In this document: in pieces, positions 11,234 to 21,059 of the stretch
Layout of the letters: each line of letters begins with the position of its first letter
How positions within the stretch are numbered: the stretch's first letter is position 1
Assembly (NCBI GenBank): GCA_914767715.1
Contig: OU612067.1
Span: 16,745,001-16,809,000, forward strand
Direction of reading: 5' to 3'
DNA from: Membranipora membranacea
Taxonomy: Eukaryota > Bryozoa > Gymnolaemata > Cheilostomatida > Membraniporidae
Length of the DNA: 64,000 nt
Position numbers and translations under genes: made by a program
The notes under the pieces: model-generated
The model's input: the letters and a program-made list of their open reading frames with translations, nothing else
What the model was told of the DNA's origin: nothing
Database searches by the model: none

Positions 11234-11384
11234 TATTTTCAGAAGTTGATTTTAGAATTTCGGTTTTTTTTACAATGGTTTTTAATACAATCTCCTTTAC
11301 TGCACCTTCTTCAGCTCCTTGTCTGATTTGTTTAACAAATTTCTCGAGCTTACGCTTCTTTGCCGCCTGAACTTTTTTGCTTGC
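11231..11384 (-). CDS. Small Lys-rich coding exon of the Ngaro element
   Basis: On the - strand the acceptor CTCTCTGTTATAG is followed by an open frame beginning ASKKVQAAKKRKLEKF, then QIRQGAEEGAVKEIVLKTIV, and ending in two stops at 11,231-11,236. It is basic and helix-prone, resembling a nuclear-localisation or coiled-coil segment. It overlaps the upstream edge of the gag-like frame in another register. It may be the N-terminal exon of a separate spliced product. The reading frame is seen directly; the function is not known. Confidence 0.4.
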
Positions 11385-11475
11385 CTATAACAGAGAGAGA
11401 AATGGTGTTAGAGAACAACAAAGATATATGTCTTGTTCTAACAAGCAGCTTAATCGGCAGCAAATTCTTCAACTA

Positions 11476-11506
11476 GTGAGGGGCGATTAGGACCATCCGC
11501 ACTCAC
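11476..11506 (-). promoter_or_regulatory. Ngaro hairpin 3, downstream of the SGNH hydrolase
   Basis: GTGAG/CTCAC stem around GGGCGATTAGGACCATCCGCA (read across 11,481-11,501 of the + strand). It lies about 50 nt after the hydrolase stop and shares the core GATTAGGACC with hairpins 1 and 2. Confidence 0.55.
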
Positions 11507-11557
11507 AGTTTGAATATTATATTATTGTTTGTTTATTTAATTCTAAGATCTTTCTAA

Positions 11558-12073
11558 CTATAATTTTTGTTGTTTACTACTAGGCTTGAAAAAAAGCAAC
11601 ACAGGTGACACAAGGTATTTACAGGCCTTTTTATAGGCTTTGTCCGTCAGATGGACACCATCAGCCCTTAAAGTCATGTGTCGGTCAAACTTTTTTGACC
11701 ATCTCCAGCCGACAATAACATTGTTTGAATGTCTGGTTATAAGGTCATTAAGTTCCGCCAAACTGTTCATATATTTAGTACATTGACGAGGAAAAACTGT
11801 CATAATTATCACTTTGGCGGCAAATCGGGTATACTGGTTGGCATAGCCCATCAAGTTAGCATACACGCTGCTAGGAGTGATCCCATCTCCCAGATCGTTA
11901 GATCCTATCACTAAGATAATCCCGTCGTAGTGCTGTTGATTAGCTGGGACCTCTAAATAATTGGTCCGAGCTCCTCCGCGGCACCTAAACTCTACCGACA
12001 GGTTTCTTCTGCTGAAGTACACCCCAGCTTGATCTCTCAGTCTTCGAGCATGTGAGTCCCCGATAACTAGTAC
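11558..12073 (-). CDS. SGNH/GDSL hydrolase domain of the Ngaro element
   Basis: An open exon running from an acceptor-like CTACCTGTAG at 12,074 to the stop at 11,558. All SGNH blocks are visible in order: VLVIGDSHARRL (block I, nucleophile Ser in GDS), CRGGARTNYL (block II Gly), GIILVIGSNDLGDG (block III Asn) and ADGVHLTDKAY (block V Asp and His). SGNH enzymes are serine esterases/lipases. An accessory hydrolase of this kind is known in some Ngaro elements, where its role is unresolved. No ATG precedes block I within the exon, so an upstream exon is required. Here it is the first module of the element, immediately downstream of A1. Confidence 0.85.
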   Translation of the reverse strand, partial: VLVIGDSHARRLRDQAGVYFSRRNLSVEFRCRGGARTNYLEVPANQQHYDGIILVIGSNDLGDGITPSSVYANLMGYANQYTRFAAKVIIMTVFPRQCTKYMNSLAELNDLITRHSNNVIVGWRWSKKFDRHMTLRADGVHLTDKAYKKACKYLVSPVLLFFKPSSKQQKL

Positions 12074-12666
12074 CTACAGGTAGTTACAGGCTTTCCAAAT
12101 TAGTGTTAATTCAAGAATACAGAATTTCGGAATGACCCCATAATCCTTAGCGAACACCCAAATATCACTAAATCTAGTTAATCAGTTCACAAAATTGTTC
12201 CATTCACTGTTTCATTACCAATCCACAGGGCCTATTATTTCCGCCAGCACCAGATAACAGCCAAGGACAAGCGAATGGTAGTGGTAGTTTGCCCTAAACA
12301 ATGAATTCATTCATTGGGCAGAGGATAGGAAGTTTTATTTATTTTTTATTTTTTTTATTTTAAGGTGTGCCTTGGGAAGTAATGACAATGAATGGTGAGT
12401 GAAATGATGAAGTGCCCAAAAGGAAGTAGGGAAGTCCAGGGCATATCTGTGATGTGCATTGTGGTACTCGTAAAGAAGCTTGTTATTGAACATAATATTA
12501 TTATTTTGTTTGATGTTCTCAGATTATGAGATCATTTCCACAGCAACATCAAATCACAGCTCAATATAAACAGTATGAACATTGACAAGGTTTAGCATAC
12601 ATTCTCATACTTACTCTTGTAATTGAAGACATGTTCAAGTAGGTTTTTAGGAGCTGACAGAGACAA
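12074..12666 (-). other. Ngaro 5' leader between A1 and the hydrolase exon
   Basis: About 590 bp with no long open frame. It must hold the transcription start or first exon if the hydrolase exon is spliced. The + strand has a T-rich run near 12,330-12,360. I could not pick a first exon with confidence. Confidence 0.5.
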
Positions 12667-12911
12667 GTAGTTCACAGTCTCAAGGCTAGCAACCAAAGGA
12701 TTGATGAGTTTAAGTCTCCCACAATTCAATACAAAGTGATCACATGACTTCCTTGTTGTCAGATCAGTACTTTATAAAACACGTTGGAGTTGTCGGGGCT
12801 TGTTGGGAGGGCCAGACGACTCTGACTATTGGAGCTGCGCTGAGATACTTGAGCATTTGTTTTGGATTAATTTCAGTCTAAAAAACAACTTTAGGAAAGT
12901 TTGATTTTTAT
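12667..12911 (-). repeat. Ngaro split direct repeat A1 (5' terminus)
   Basis: Near-identical to A2 at 6,553-6,797 over about 245 bp. It is the outermost 5' part of the element on the - strand and abuts arm sequence of the host DNA transposon (ATTGCGATGGTGTGTTTGCG). Confidence 0.92.
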
Positions 12912-13767
12912 TGCGATGGTGTGTTTGCGGTTGAGATTTTGGTGTTTTAAGGGGATAACACAAATCTATTTGTCCCTTGACTGCCCCTGAAAGGAATCAC
13001 TTGCAAGTCATCTAATAGTGTGGTATGAAAAGTTTTACAAAAATATTGCTAAAAATGCTCTAAAAACGATAAAGGCAAGCAGCAAACTTTTTCATCTTCA
13101 ATCGCTTTTCCACAGTCTTCTTTTACCCCATGTTATCACAAATCATCGTCAGTAGCTGGCACTGAACAGATAAAATAAACCGACTCAGTGTGCAACATAT
13201 TAGTTAGAAAGACAGGACACAGCGAAATGCCTGGCAAGTGGCAGAAACCAGCTAGCCCTGTCATTGCGATTTAAGCTCATGTGTTTGCGGTTGATATTTG
13301 GCTTGTTTTAATGGGATAATAAGAAAATGTTAAACCGACTGGAAGAGAAAATACCTACAGGTGATGTAAATGGTGTTACATGTGAAATTCTCTGATAAAA
13401 TCGCTATAAGTGCTCCATAAACTTAAATTGTATGTCCGATTCTTATATTTTCAATGATAAAGTAAATGATTCATGCACTATCCACGCACAAACCAGATTT
13501 TGTTGCGTCATGGAATTGAAAGTGAAAATACCTGCAAGTGATCAACATGGTGCCCCATAAAAAAATTTCCGAAAAAATGGCTATAAGCGCTCTAAAAATC
13601 TAAATTGCCATGCCCAATACGCAATATTCTCAATGATAAGTTATATGATACAGGCAATAGGCATGCACAACCAGATTGCGTTGTCATGGATTTCGCAATA
13701 ATTAAGTAGGACGTTTTTAGCACTGCGTTGTCCACTCTAGAGTATACAATAACTCTATGTGTACATC

Positions 13768-15650
13768 CTTCATAAAATGCCTATTCAGAATTTTTCTGCC
13801 GTCCATCAAGGAAAATTGTCCACCCACGCCATTCAGATCTTTCGTTCACCTGGGTCTAAATCATGGATAAACCACAATCCCATCTGTCGCACAGCACTGA
13901 TCCACAACACAACTTAAGTGGTGAGTCAACTTAGGGAATTTAGGAAAGGGAAGCAGTCATCATGTCAATGAGGGGTTGGGTTAGGTGCTCGGAATGAAGG
14001 TGGTGAAATACCAAGTATCAATAAGAGATCGCTTGTATGATAAACTCGACAATGACAACCCGGGTGTGTGTTAGAGATGTCATTTGTTTTGCCATATGGA
14101 GCATCACATCAAAATCAATGACGTGTAATGATGTTTCATTTCAGGGCAAATAGTCTGTCAGCAAAGAAAGTAGTTTAAGGTTTTGGAGGTGTTGCAAAGA
14201 GATATCCTTTACAGAATATTATTTTTAGATATTATAATAATTTGTCCACATCATCTGTGATTGCTGGACAGTATCACTGGGTGTCATACAACAGTTACAG
14301 GATTCATCCCCAGTCACGAGTAGTATCTACTGATGCATTGACTACAAAGGAATAAAATAAAAAATATGTAGGCATGTTGAAATTTTCAGAAATTCAAGAG
14401 AATGTTAGAAAAGGCTAAATGTTATTTGTGACAGCCCAATTATGAGTTTAGAATCGATCAAATAAACAATTTTTTTCTCAAAAAACAACTTATAGTCTGA
14501 AAAATCGATTTTCGTCACCATGCAACTGTCGTCCTTATCGTACTGGTCTGATTAATCAATGGAAAATCATAAATAATGATGCATCAAAGAGAGAAACTTG
14601 GCAAATGTCTGATAGAGTTTCCTTATACAGCGTACATAGCATGAGAGGATTGAGTCTCTGAAAGAGGTCAGCTGTAAACAGAATAAAAAGAAGGAACTTG
14701 TAATCCCTGAATATGGAATAAACAAAGTTAGAATTTTTGGAAATTCAAGAGGAAGTTCAGAAGGTTAAATGTGGTATGTGAACAGCCCAATTATGAGTTT
14801 ATTATCAATCAAAGAAACAATATGGATCTCAAAAACAACTTATAGTCTGAAAAATCGATTATCGTCACCATACAACTGTCATCCATATCCCACAGAAGAC
14901 TGTCATCCTTGTCTTACTGGTCTGAATGATGAATGCAAAATAATAAAAAATGATGTGCATCGATGAGAGAAACTTAGAAAATGTCTGATAGAGTTTCTTC
15001 ATACAGCGCACATAGCGTGAGCGGATTGAGTCCCTGAAATAAGAAGCTATTGAAGGAGTTCAGCTGTAAACACAATGAAAAAAAGGCAATTTTATCCCCC
15101 AGCGAAATATTTGTCAGAGTGGGACATCTAGATGTCATGGTTATCAGAGTTGTTTGGTCAGGTAATTCTTAGCTTTACAAAAAGAAATATTATTGGCGCT
15201 AAATCTAGCTAATCTATCATACACTCTTCTTTTTAACTCTGCCCATCAAATCAAACTACTCCCACATATAAATTAACACATCCCACATGCCAAAGTTACA
15301 AGGCAGCCTTTCTTCCTATCTTATACCTTAATCAGCAGGATTTAATGGCAAAATATTTACAATAACTCAAAGTCCAGAGCTCAAAGGGAAGTGAGCCTTT
15401 CTAAATAAATTTTATTAACAGTGCTGTATGGGTATTTTCTGGGGCCGTTTGACAGAAAAATGGTAATAACTTATCCCAACATAGAAAGGGGAAGAAGAGA
15501 ATTATTTGTCGGTGCGTGGTTATTTTCTCATTTAGTAGTCATAATATGGAAGGTGATCACTATTACCATAAAATATGTTTTGCCGAATTTGAATATTCAA
15601 TTAATGTGTGACAACAAAACCGGTCTGATTTTAGTCATAAAGAGTATCTT
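13768..15650. other. Unit A flank with a tandemly duplicated 350-400 bp segment, no gene seen
   Basis: The first 180 bp match 26,456-26,650 of unit B. About 14,370-14,690 and 14,700-15,085 are diverged tandem copies sharing CAACTTATAGTCTGAAAAAT and AAATGTCTGATAGAGTTTC. Unit B lacks about 1.7 kb here (its break lies at about 26,655). Unit C keeps the right-hand end (about 33,440-33,680), so B has a deletion rather than A an insertion, at least for that part. Confidence 0.65.
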
Positions 15651-16602
15651 CTTATGAGTTATGGCCCCACGACAAGAGGGAGGACAATCCGAGATGAAGG
15701 TCAATGTTTTGGGATAACTGGTAAATAAATTTGTTAAACTTTACAGAGTTTAAATTCAATGTGCGCTGTTTGATTTTTATTTGAATTGGAGAAAAGTTGT
15801 ACACTGGTGTTAATACTAAACTATGTCCTATAAATAAAATGACTGTCCTAATGAGTCATAAAAATGTTGAAATAGCTAGACCGGCAATTGAAAGTGCGGA
15901 AGCATATTGGTCTGAATTTATGAGCGTTGCCAGAGGATGGGATGGATTCGTGTGATTTAAACATGGAAAATTCCGGTTTTTTTCAACATAAAATTCTTAA
16001 ATTTCACATAAAGACTGCGTTTTCCAAAGGACTCCATTAAAATTAATTAAATCAGATGAAATAGAACAAGTAAGCAGCGTAACAGTCTTGTAAGAATTCA
16101 GTTCTATTGAGTTATCATCGGACCACAATTGTGTAGCATAAATTGCTGGTACATTAATTTTGAGTCAATTTGCCTGCATTCATGGTCCCTGTTATTCTAC
16201 TGGTGAGCCTCCAGTGGCGATTGTCGTGGTGAGGGGCGCGTGGTGAACAACTTTTAATGCTGGCAAAATTGGTTGTACTGATGCTCGTACTTGTTGTTAA
16301 GATTGTGCAGATTTATCAACATCTTACTACAAACTCATCGCATATAGAAAGGATGTGATTCTGGCGGGGCAACAACTATTTCAGACAAATCTGCTTGAAA
16401 TTGATCTCGATGAACTGCAGCCTGATCTATTAGAAAAAGGGCATTGGTTTTTTGAAACAAAATCTCACACCACAGTTAATGAAGTGCAATTCTGTGACTG
16501 CATTCATGATCAGAACATTCCGTTGTTTAGCAAGCACTGTGATGGCAGTACGACAGCCTTGTATTGTAGCGTGACCCTTCCCACATAATTCAAATTCAAA
16601 TC

Positions 16603-16946
16603 ATGTGTGTGAGTGAGAAACCACGAATCAACAAATCTGGTGAGTGTAATGTAAAATTGTTTAAATGGATGAAAATAATTAGGAAATTAAATTATTTTCT
16701 GTAATTTTTACAGAAACTTACTGGCTGTTTTACATGCGACATAACAAGAGTTTTCTATCTTTCCAGCCTATCCAATTCACTATGTACATCTTGCCTCCGA
16801 TTACAGGTGTGAAAAAAGGTAGCACAGCAATGACCTCTCTGTCAACTACTGACAACAGCCATGCAATGTTATCACATTTACTAGAGAGATCAGAGATATT
16901 TACATATGTATTTAAATTACAACTCCTTTTCTACCAATCTGATTAA
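16603..16946 (+). CDS. Uncharacterised small two-exon reading frame, copy A (possibly degenerate)
   Basis: Exon 1 is 16,603-16,639 (MCVSEKPRINKS), with donor TCTG/GTGAGT. Exon 2 starts at 16,714 after TTTTTACAG and reads ETYWLFYMRHNKSFLSFQP, then MYILPPITGVKKGSTAM, then HAMLSHLLERSE, before a divergent tail and a stop. The split codon (G/AA) keeps the frame. Unit B (27,616-27,956) has the same exon pair and intron with mostly conservative changes. Unit C keeps a longer C-terminus (KLSQRHLHKHLEAGLEID... ending in an acidic Asp/Ser tail). I do not recognise the family. The phrase before TGVKKG faintly recalls the end of plsC-type acyltransferases, but that is weak. It lies on the strand opposite the lectins. 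Confidence 0.35.
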
Positions 16947-17240
16947 ATGTTGGTATAAGATAGCTTATTAGAATCAATCCCAGCAACATTGATCTCTTAT
17001 ACTAATTATTGCATCAGGAATCTTAAAAGGTTTATCAAACGCTTGTGGGTGTTGGTGTAATAACAAATTTATTTTAATATAGTTCTAATAAGCCGTTTGC
17101 AGATAGATATATTTGCATATACTTCTGACCATAGACTTAATATTAAGTCCATGCTTCTAAGGAAATGAAGAAGAAATGGATTTCGATTGACAAGGTCTAT
17201 CATATGATTAGACTCAGTTTGTATCACCAAACTTTCAAGA

Positions 17241-17248
17241 ATTTATTA
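17241..17248 (-). terminator. Polyadenylation signal overlapping the stop codon of lectin gene A
   Basis: The stop TAA (17,248-17,246) is embedded in TAATAAATT on the - strand, so AATAAA starts one base inside the stop. Genes B and C have the same arrangement. If it is used, the 3'UTR would be only a few tens of bases. Confidence 0.5.
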
Positions 17249-20200
17249 CTCATATACTTCTAACTCGACAAAGCAGAGAAAGCCAGTTGTTCTCTTCAGA
17301 GTCCTCACATATCTGCCTGTGATTGGCTGAGTACAGCTGAAGATTTCTGGTCTGACTGTCGGTCTACCTGGTCTGTAGTAACACAGCGAGGCAGGGTTGT
17401 CAAATCCATCCAGTGTGGGGGCAACTCTAAACTCCAGATCAGCTACTTGATTGACTGTGAATGGGAGATTATTTATTATAATTTTTGCATTGCTTCCCTC
17501 CCATACAAGAGTGCTGATAATATTTTGTCATCTGATAAGGAACAGGTCCTCACATGTCTAAAATATTTTGTGGGGTCAGATAATGCACAGCAAAGAATTA
17601 TTATATAAATATCTATCAATATCCTTAATCCACATAACATAATCTCAGCTAGAACAAAAAACCAGCCTACTTACAATATCCTCCGGGTCTAGCCCATAGT
17701 TTGACCTCTCTGACTCTGTACTGCTGACCTAGGTCGATAGTGATGAAAACATTAGGCTGTAAAAAAAAGAAAAACAAGATGACACTTCAATATGACTGGA
17801 ATACAGTCAGATGGTTATAATTGTGTAGTGACAGCACAAAACATCTTTTTCTGGGCTGCTGACTTTTTTTCGATATCATCAGTAATGAGATTAGGGAGCT
17901 AGGAAAGAAAAAGGTTTTAAAATTTTTGGTACATTTTTCTGCCCTTAAAACAATCTCCTTGTCTTGGCAATGAGTCCCAAGACATGACAAATAAACAAAG
18001 TCAACTGAAAAAGAAGTTACCCTCCCTCAACCAACTAAGGAAAACTGATTGGTAAGGAAAACTAAGAACTACTGTTCACAGCCAATGATAGGCTTTTATG
18101 TTATTCACATCTTCTTTCCTTCAATCTGATATCCGGTCAGCATGCCAGTATTGAAAGAATAAAGTCTGCTCAAATTCCCCTCCCACCTCCCTCTCACCAA
18201 CCTATGTCGTACTCGTACATTGTTGACATTCTAACAATTTCCCGGTGTTGGTGTTCATTTGTTCGTCAATTCTGCACCAGATTTAACATCAACTATGGCA
18301 AGTACCCTGTCTGCCAAACAACATATACAGTGGCGTTGATCGTCACTTTCGGTGACAAATGTGTGAAGCGCCCCATATTTTTTCCCCTACTATAATATGT
18401 TACATTATAAGAAAGAAAAAAAGATATCATTTTCAGCGCTGTGTTGAGGCTGCAATGAAGCGTACCCTTACTAAATCATTGTTTTTGACAAAACTAGAAT
18501 CTTTAATAGCAGGTATTAAATTCTGATTTTTTTTGTATGCTGGGGCCTGATTTTCAATAAACTCATTTAACAAAGCATATCAAATGCCAAAGGAACTTGC
18601 TTGATATACATGTATATGAGGGAGTTTGATTAAAGAAACGAAGAAAAAGTGAGTAAGACTCAACCTGCTATTTGTCAAAGAGAACTTGTCTGAGACTCTG
18701 CAGGTCGCCCTGGTTTAATGACAAATCATGACAAGATTGCAATATCATCAGATTTTGTGTCAAGGATCATTTGACTTATTAGAAGGACGCAGCTCACCCG
18801 CACTATGGGATCTGTCTGTTCAAAAAAGTGTTCTTACGTTTGAAGTATCGGCATTGCAGTAGCAGTTGTCATCGGTACCATTTTCTGCTATGCCATCCAC
18901 AATGTTATCAGGGCCAAAGCCTACCAAGTCATAACTTTGTGAGTTTGCTGCAATCTCTTTCCCTGTCAATTAAATTTCGTGTTTGAATGTCCGAAAGCAG
19001 TATAATACATTTCCGAACATTGTGAAATATTTACATGCTAGGCATTTGCTGATAATTTGTTGTTACTGGCAAATGACTAGCTTTATGCTTTATCTTTGTC
19101 GGAGGCGGGAGGCAGAAGGAGGTGGCGCTAAATAACATGAGGGCCAAGTGTGCCATTGTCCGGAAACAGAAAGATGTTTATACTTGGTTTGTCAGTAATT
19201 AAATCGACAAAAGTTTGCTAGAGCTGCGAATGTCAACTGAGTGGTCACTGTAAAAATTATAACCATCCATGGGTACCCGTCCAAAAATCTTTTGAATAGT
19301 TTTTTATAAATTTTGACAAAATTTGATTCAATTTGGCTAAAATCATTTAAATCTCTAGTCATATTGTCTTGTGTGCACACAAGTTTGTTGAAATAAAAGT
19401 CTTTATCATGATCATGATGAAATATCATTACCAAAGGGCTCAAATAATGACCAATTTTCCCAAAAATGCATACTTGAATTGAGATTGGCTAAGATCTACG
19501 AAGTGTCATAAACAAGGATCCATAGAATAGTGGTCTTGTTGCGGTTGTGCGAGTCAACAGATTAATATCTGCTCATCCTTAAAACTAAAGCCAAAGTCTA
19601 GGTCCTTTTTATATCACTGTGGAAACCTTTGCAATAGCACCAAACCAAGTTCAAACTGTTAACTTTACTGGCACAAAATGTATTACTCAATTTACTCCAG
19701 TGGCCTCCTCTCTTTTTGTGTACGATTTAGCAACATGTAAAAAAATGCTCCAAAAAGCTCAGAGGACCCCGAAATTGTTAAAAATCGATGTAACATAATA
19801 TGGTTATTTGCATGAAATTCGCCATAATTATTTACCCTGTAAATAAAAGTCTAGATTAGTCCGACAAGTTCATACTTACTTAAACAGAGAAAAGACGATT
19901 ATTACAATTATACTGGTCTTATCTAAATGTTAACACATTCTCGGAGGCTTCCCTAGGCTTTTCATTTTGAAATCACAAGCAAAATATCTCGGGCTGTCTG
20001 AGAAGTGTAATTTGAGTATGTTGTTGTTATAAATAACAAATCATTGAACATAATCCCTAATTGTTAACATTTACTCACCTAAAGCAAGATTTATTGCTGG
20101 TCCTCGGGTTCCTGATGGTCGAGCTGCTGACGTAACCAGTTCTGGGACTGTTGGTGAAGCTGTTGATGTTGTTGGTGGAGCTGTTGATGTTGATGGTTGA

Positions 20201-20691
20201 GCTGTTGATGTTGTTGGTGGAGCTGTTGATGTTGTTGGTGGAGCTGTTGATGTTGTTGGTGGAGCTGTTGATGTTATTGGTGGAGCTGTTGATGTTGTTG
20301 GTGGAGCTGTTGATATTGTTGGTGGAGCTGTATATGTTGTTGGTAAAGCTGTGGGGATTTTTGGTGGAGCTGTTGATGTTGTCGCTGTTGTTGGGGGATT
20401 CCTCGCCTTGAATGTTGAAGTAAGCTTGTGGAAATTCTCCTTCCTACACTCGATCAGACGATCTGTCAACTCCTGATAATATATCAGCTCTGCCTCCAGC
20501 TGTGTACTGGCTCTACCATCATTTAAGATGGCTCTTCTGTTTCTGGTCGACTCCCACAACGGACAGCTTTCAGCCACCAGGAGGTCGTGCAGAATCCTGT
20601 TTCTGTCCATGTAGCGTTGTAGGTTGCTTATTACTGAAGCTTGTGCCACTAGTGGCAGCATGACAGCAAGATAAACCAACAACATTTTCAT
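17246..20691 (-). CDS. Secreted F-type-lectin-like (fucolectin/FTP domain) protein with mucin-like stalk, gene A
   Basis: Four coding exons: 20,691-20,079; 18,962-18,838; 17,756-17,675; 17,454-17,246 (phases 1, 0, 1), 342 residues. The signal peptide is MKMLLVYLAVMLPLVAQA. Next comes a charged helical region with Cys in VAESCPLW and LIECRKEN. A Thr/Pro/Ala stalk of about 12 heptads (TTSTAPP) runs roughly residues 95-190. The C-terminus is a discoidin-like FTP domain: LALGKEIAANSQSYDLVG, GPDNIVDGIAENGT, FITIDLGQQYRVREVKLW, FSCTQPITGRYVRTLKR and CFVELEVYE. Related lectins bind fucosylated glycans through an H...RxD...R/K motif. I do not see that motif clearly here, so sugar binding is uncertain. 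All splice sites are GT-AG. A preceding non-coding or tiny exon is likely, because TTGTTACAG ends exactly at the ATG. Confidence 0.82.
20150..20396 (-). repeat. 21-bp coding minisatellite (mucin-like stalk of lectin gene A)
   Basis: About 12 tandem copies of a 21-bp unit (GTTGATGTTGTTGGTGGAGC + T on the + strand) encoding TTSTAPP heptads. Such Thr/Pro tracts are usually O-glycosylated extended spacers. The central units are nearly identical, implying recent expansion. Confidence 0.9.
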
Positions 20692-20946
20692 CTGTAACAA
20701 GATATAAATCATCAATGACTAGAAGATTGGCCTCTCTGAGTGCACTACCTCATTCAGCTGTGACATTCCCTATTTGATCACAGACAAAATTTTTAGTACT
20801 GCTGTAAATTTCATCAATGACGAAGAGCATATTTTTAACAACGATTATGTTCCAGGTAAAAAACTATTTTGCTGGTTGAAGCTCCTAGCTTCTCCTATTT
20901 TCAATCTGGTACTTTTCCTATAATGAACACAAGTGGCAAAGCATGG

Positions 20947-20956
20947 TATTTATATG
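20947..20956 (-). promoter_or_regulatory. Candidate TATA box of lectin gene A
   Basis: ACATATAAATACC on the - strand, about 260 nt upstream of the coding ATG, next to a block (GCTTTGCCACTTGTGT) conserved upstream of gene B near 31,165. It allows for an upstream untranslated exon and intron. Assignment is tentative. Confidence 0.35.
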
Positions 20957-21059
20957 TATCGTATCAGGTTTCAGCATATAACTTTCAACATATCAGGTTT
21001 CAACATATCAGGTTTCAGCATTGAAGATTGATTGTTAAATTCTTGAAGCGCAAGACTGG

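Larger units (their letters stand above)
5725..12911 (-). mobile_element. Ngaro (DIRS-order tyrosine-recombinase) retrotransposon, apparently full length
   Basis: Read on the - strand, the order is A1 (12,911-12,667), SGNH hydrolase, gag-like protein, RT-RNase H, tyrosine recombinase, B1 (about 7,120-6,798), A2 (6,797-6,553) and B2 (about 6,385-5,725). A1 matches A2 over about 245 bp, and B1 matches B2 over about 300 bp apart from a tandem array. This A1-ORFs-B1A2B2 arrangement of split direct repeats is the signature of Ngaro elements. The B1/A2 joint (GTTTGATTTTTTTAATTC) recombines the two outer ends, as expected of a circular intermediate. No classical target duplication is expected for tyrosine-recombinase integration. 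All catalytic modules look intact, so the copy may be young. It sits inside an older DNA transposon. Confidence 0.93.
4457..13759. mobile_element. 9.3-kb DNA transposon (hAT-like by 8-bp TSD) with long iterated inverted repeats, split by a Ngaro element
   Basis: The ends are near-perfect inverted repeats: CATAGACTTATTATATACTC at the left and the complement of ...CTCTATG at the right, about 32 bp. Homology continues inward for more than 300 bp with the motif ATTATTGCGAAATCCATGAC. The flanks are TGTACATC at 4449-4456 and 13,760-13,767. The empty site is visible in unit B at 26,448-26,455 as TGTACGTC. Internal modules (GACAGGACACAG..., GTGTTTGCGGTTGA...) recur in direct and inverted copies at 4780-4930, 5590-5725, 12,912-13,080, 13,150-13,320 and 13,380-13,500, as in foldback elements. 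Without the Ngaro insertion the element is about 2.1 kb. No transposase frame is visible, so it is non-autonomous. The superfamily is inferred only from the 8-bp duplication. Confidence 0.8.

Noticed and set aside
15421-15657. 78-codon + strand frame
   Set aside because: Hydrophobic, not maintained in unit C at the homologous position, no splice context.
20151-20411. Leu/Val-rich + strand frame opposite the lectin A stalk
   Set aside because: Antisense shadow of the 21-bp minisatellite. The - strand has signal peptide, splice sites and domain continuity.
20692-20715. Upstream Met codons for lectin gene A (MMIYILLQ...)
   Set aside because: They lie before a splice acceptor (TTGTTACAG) that abuts the ATG at 20,691, so they are intronic.
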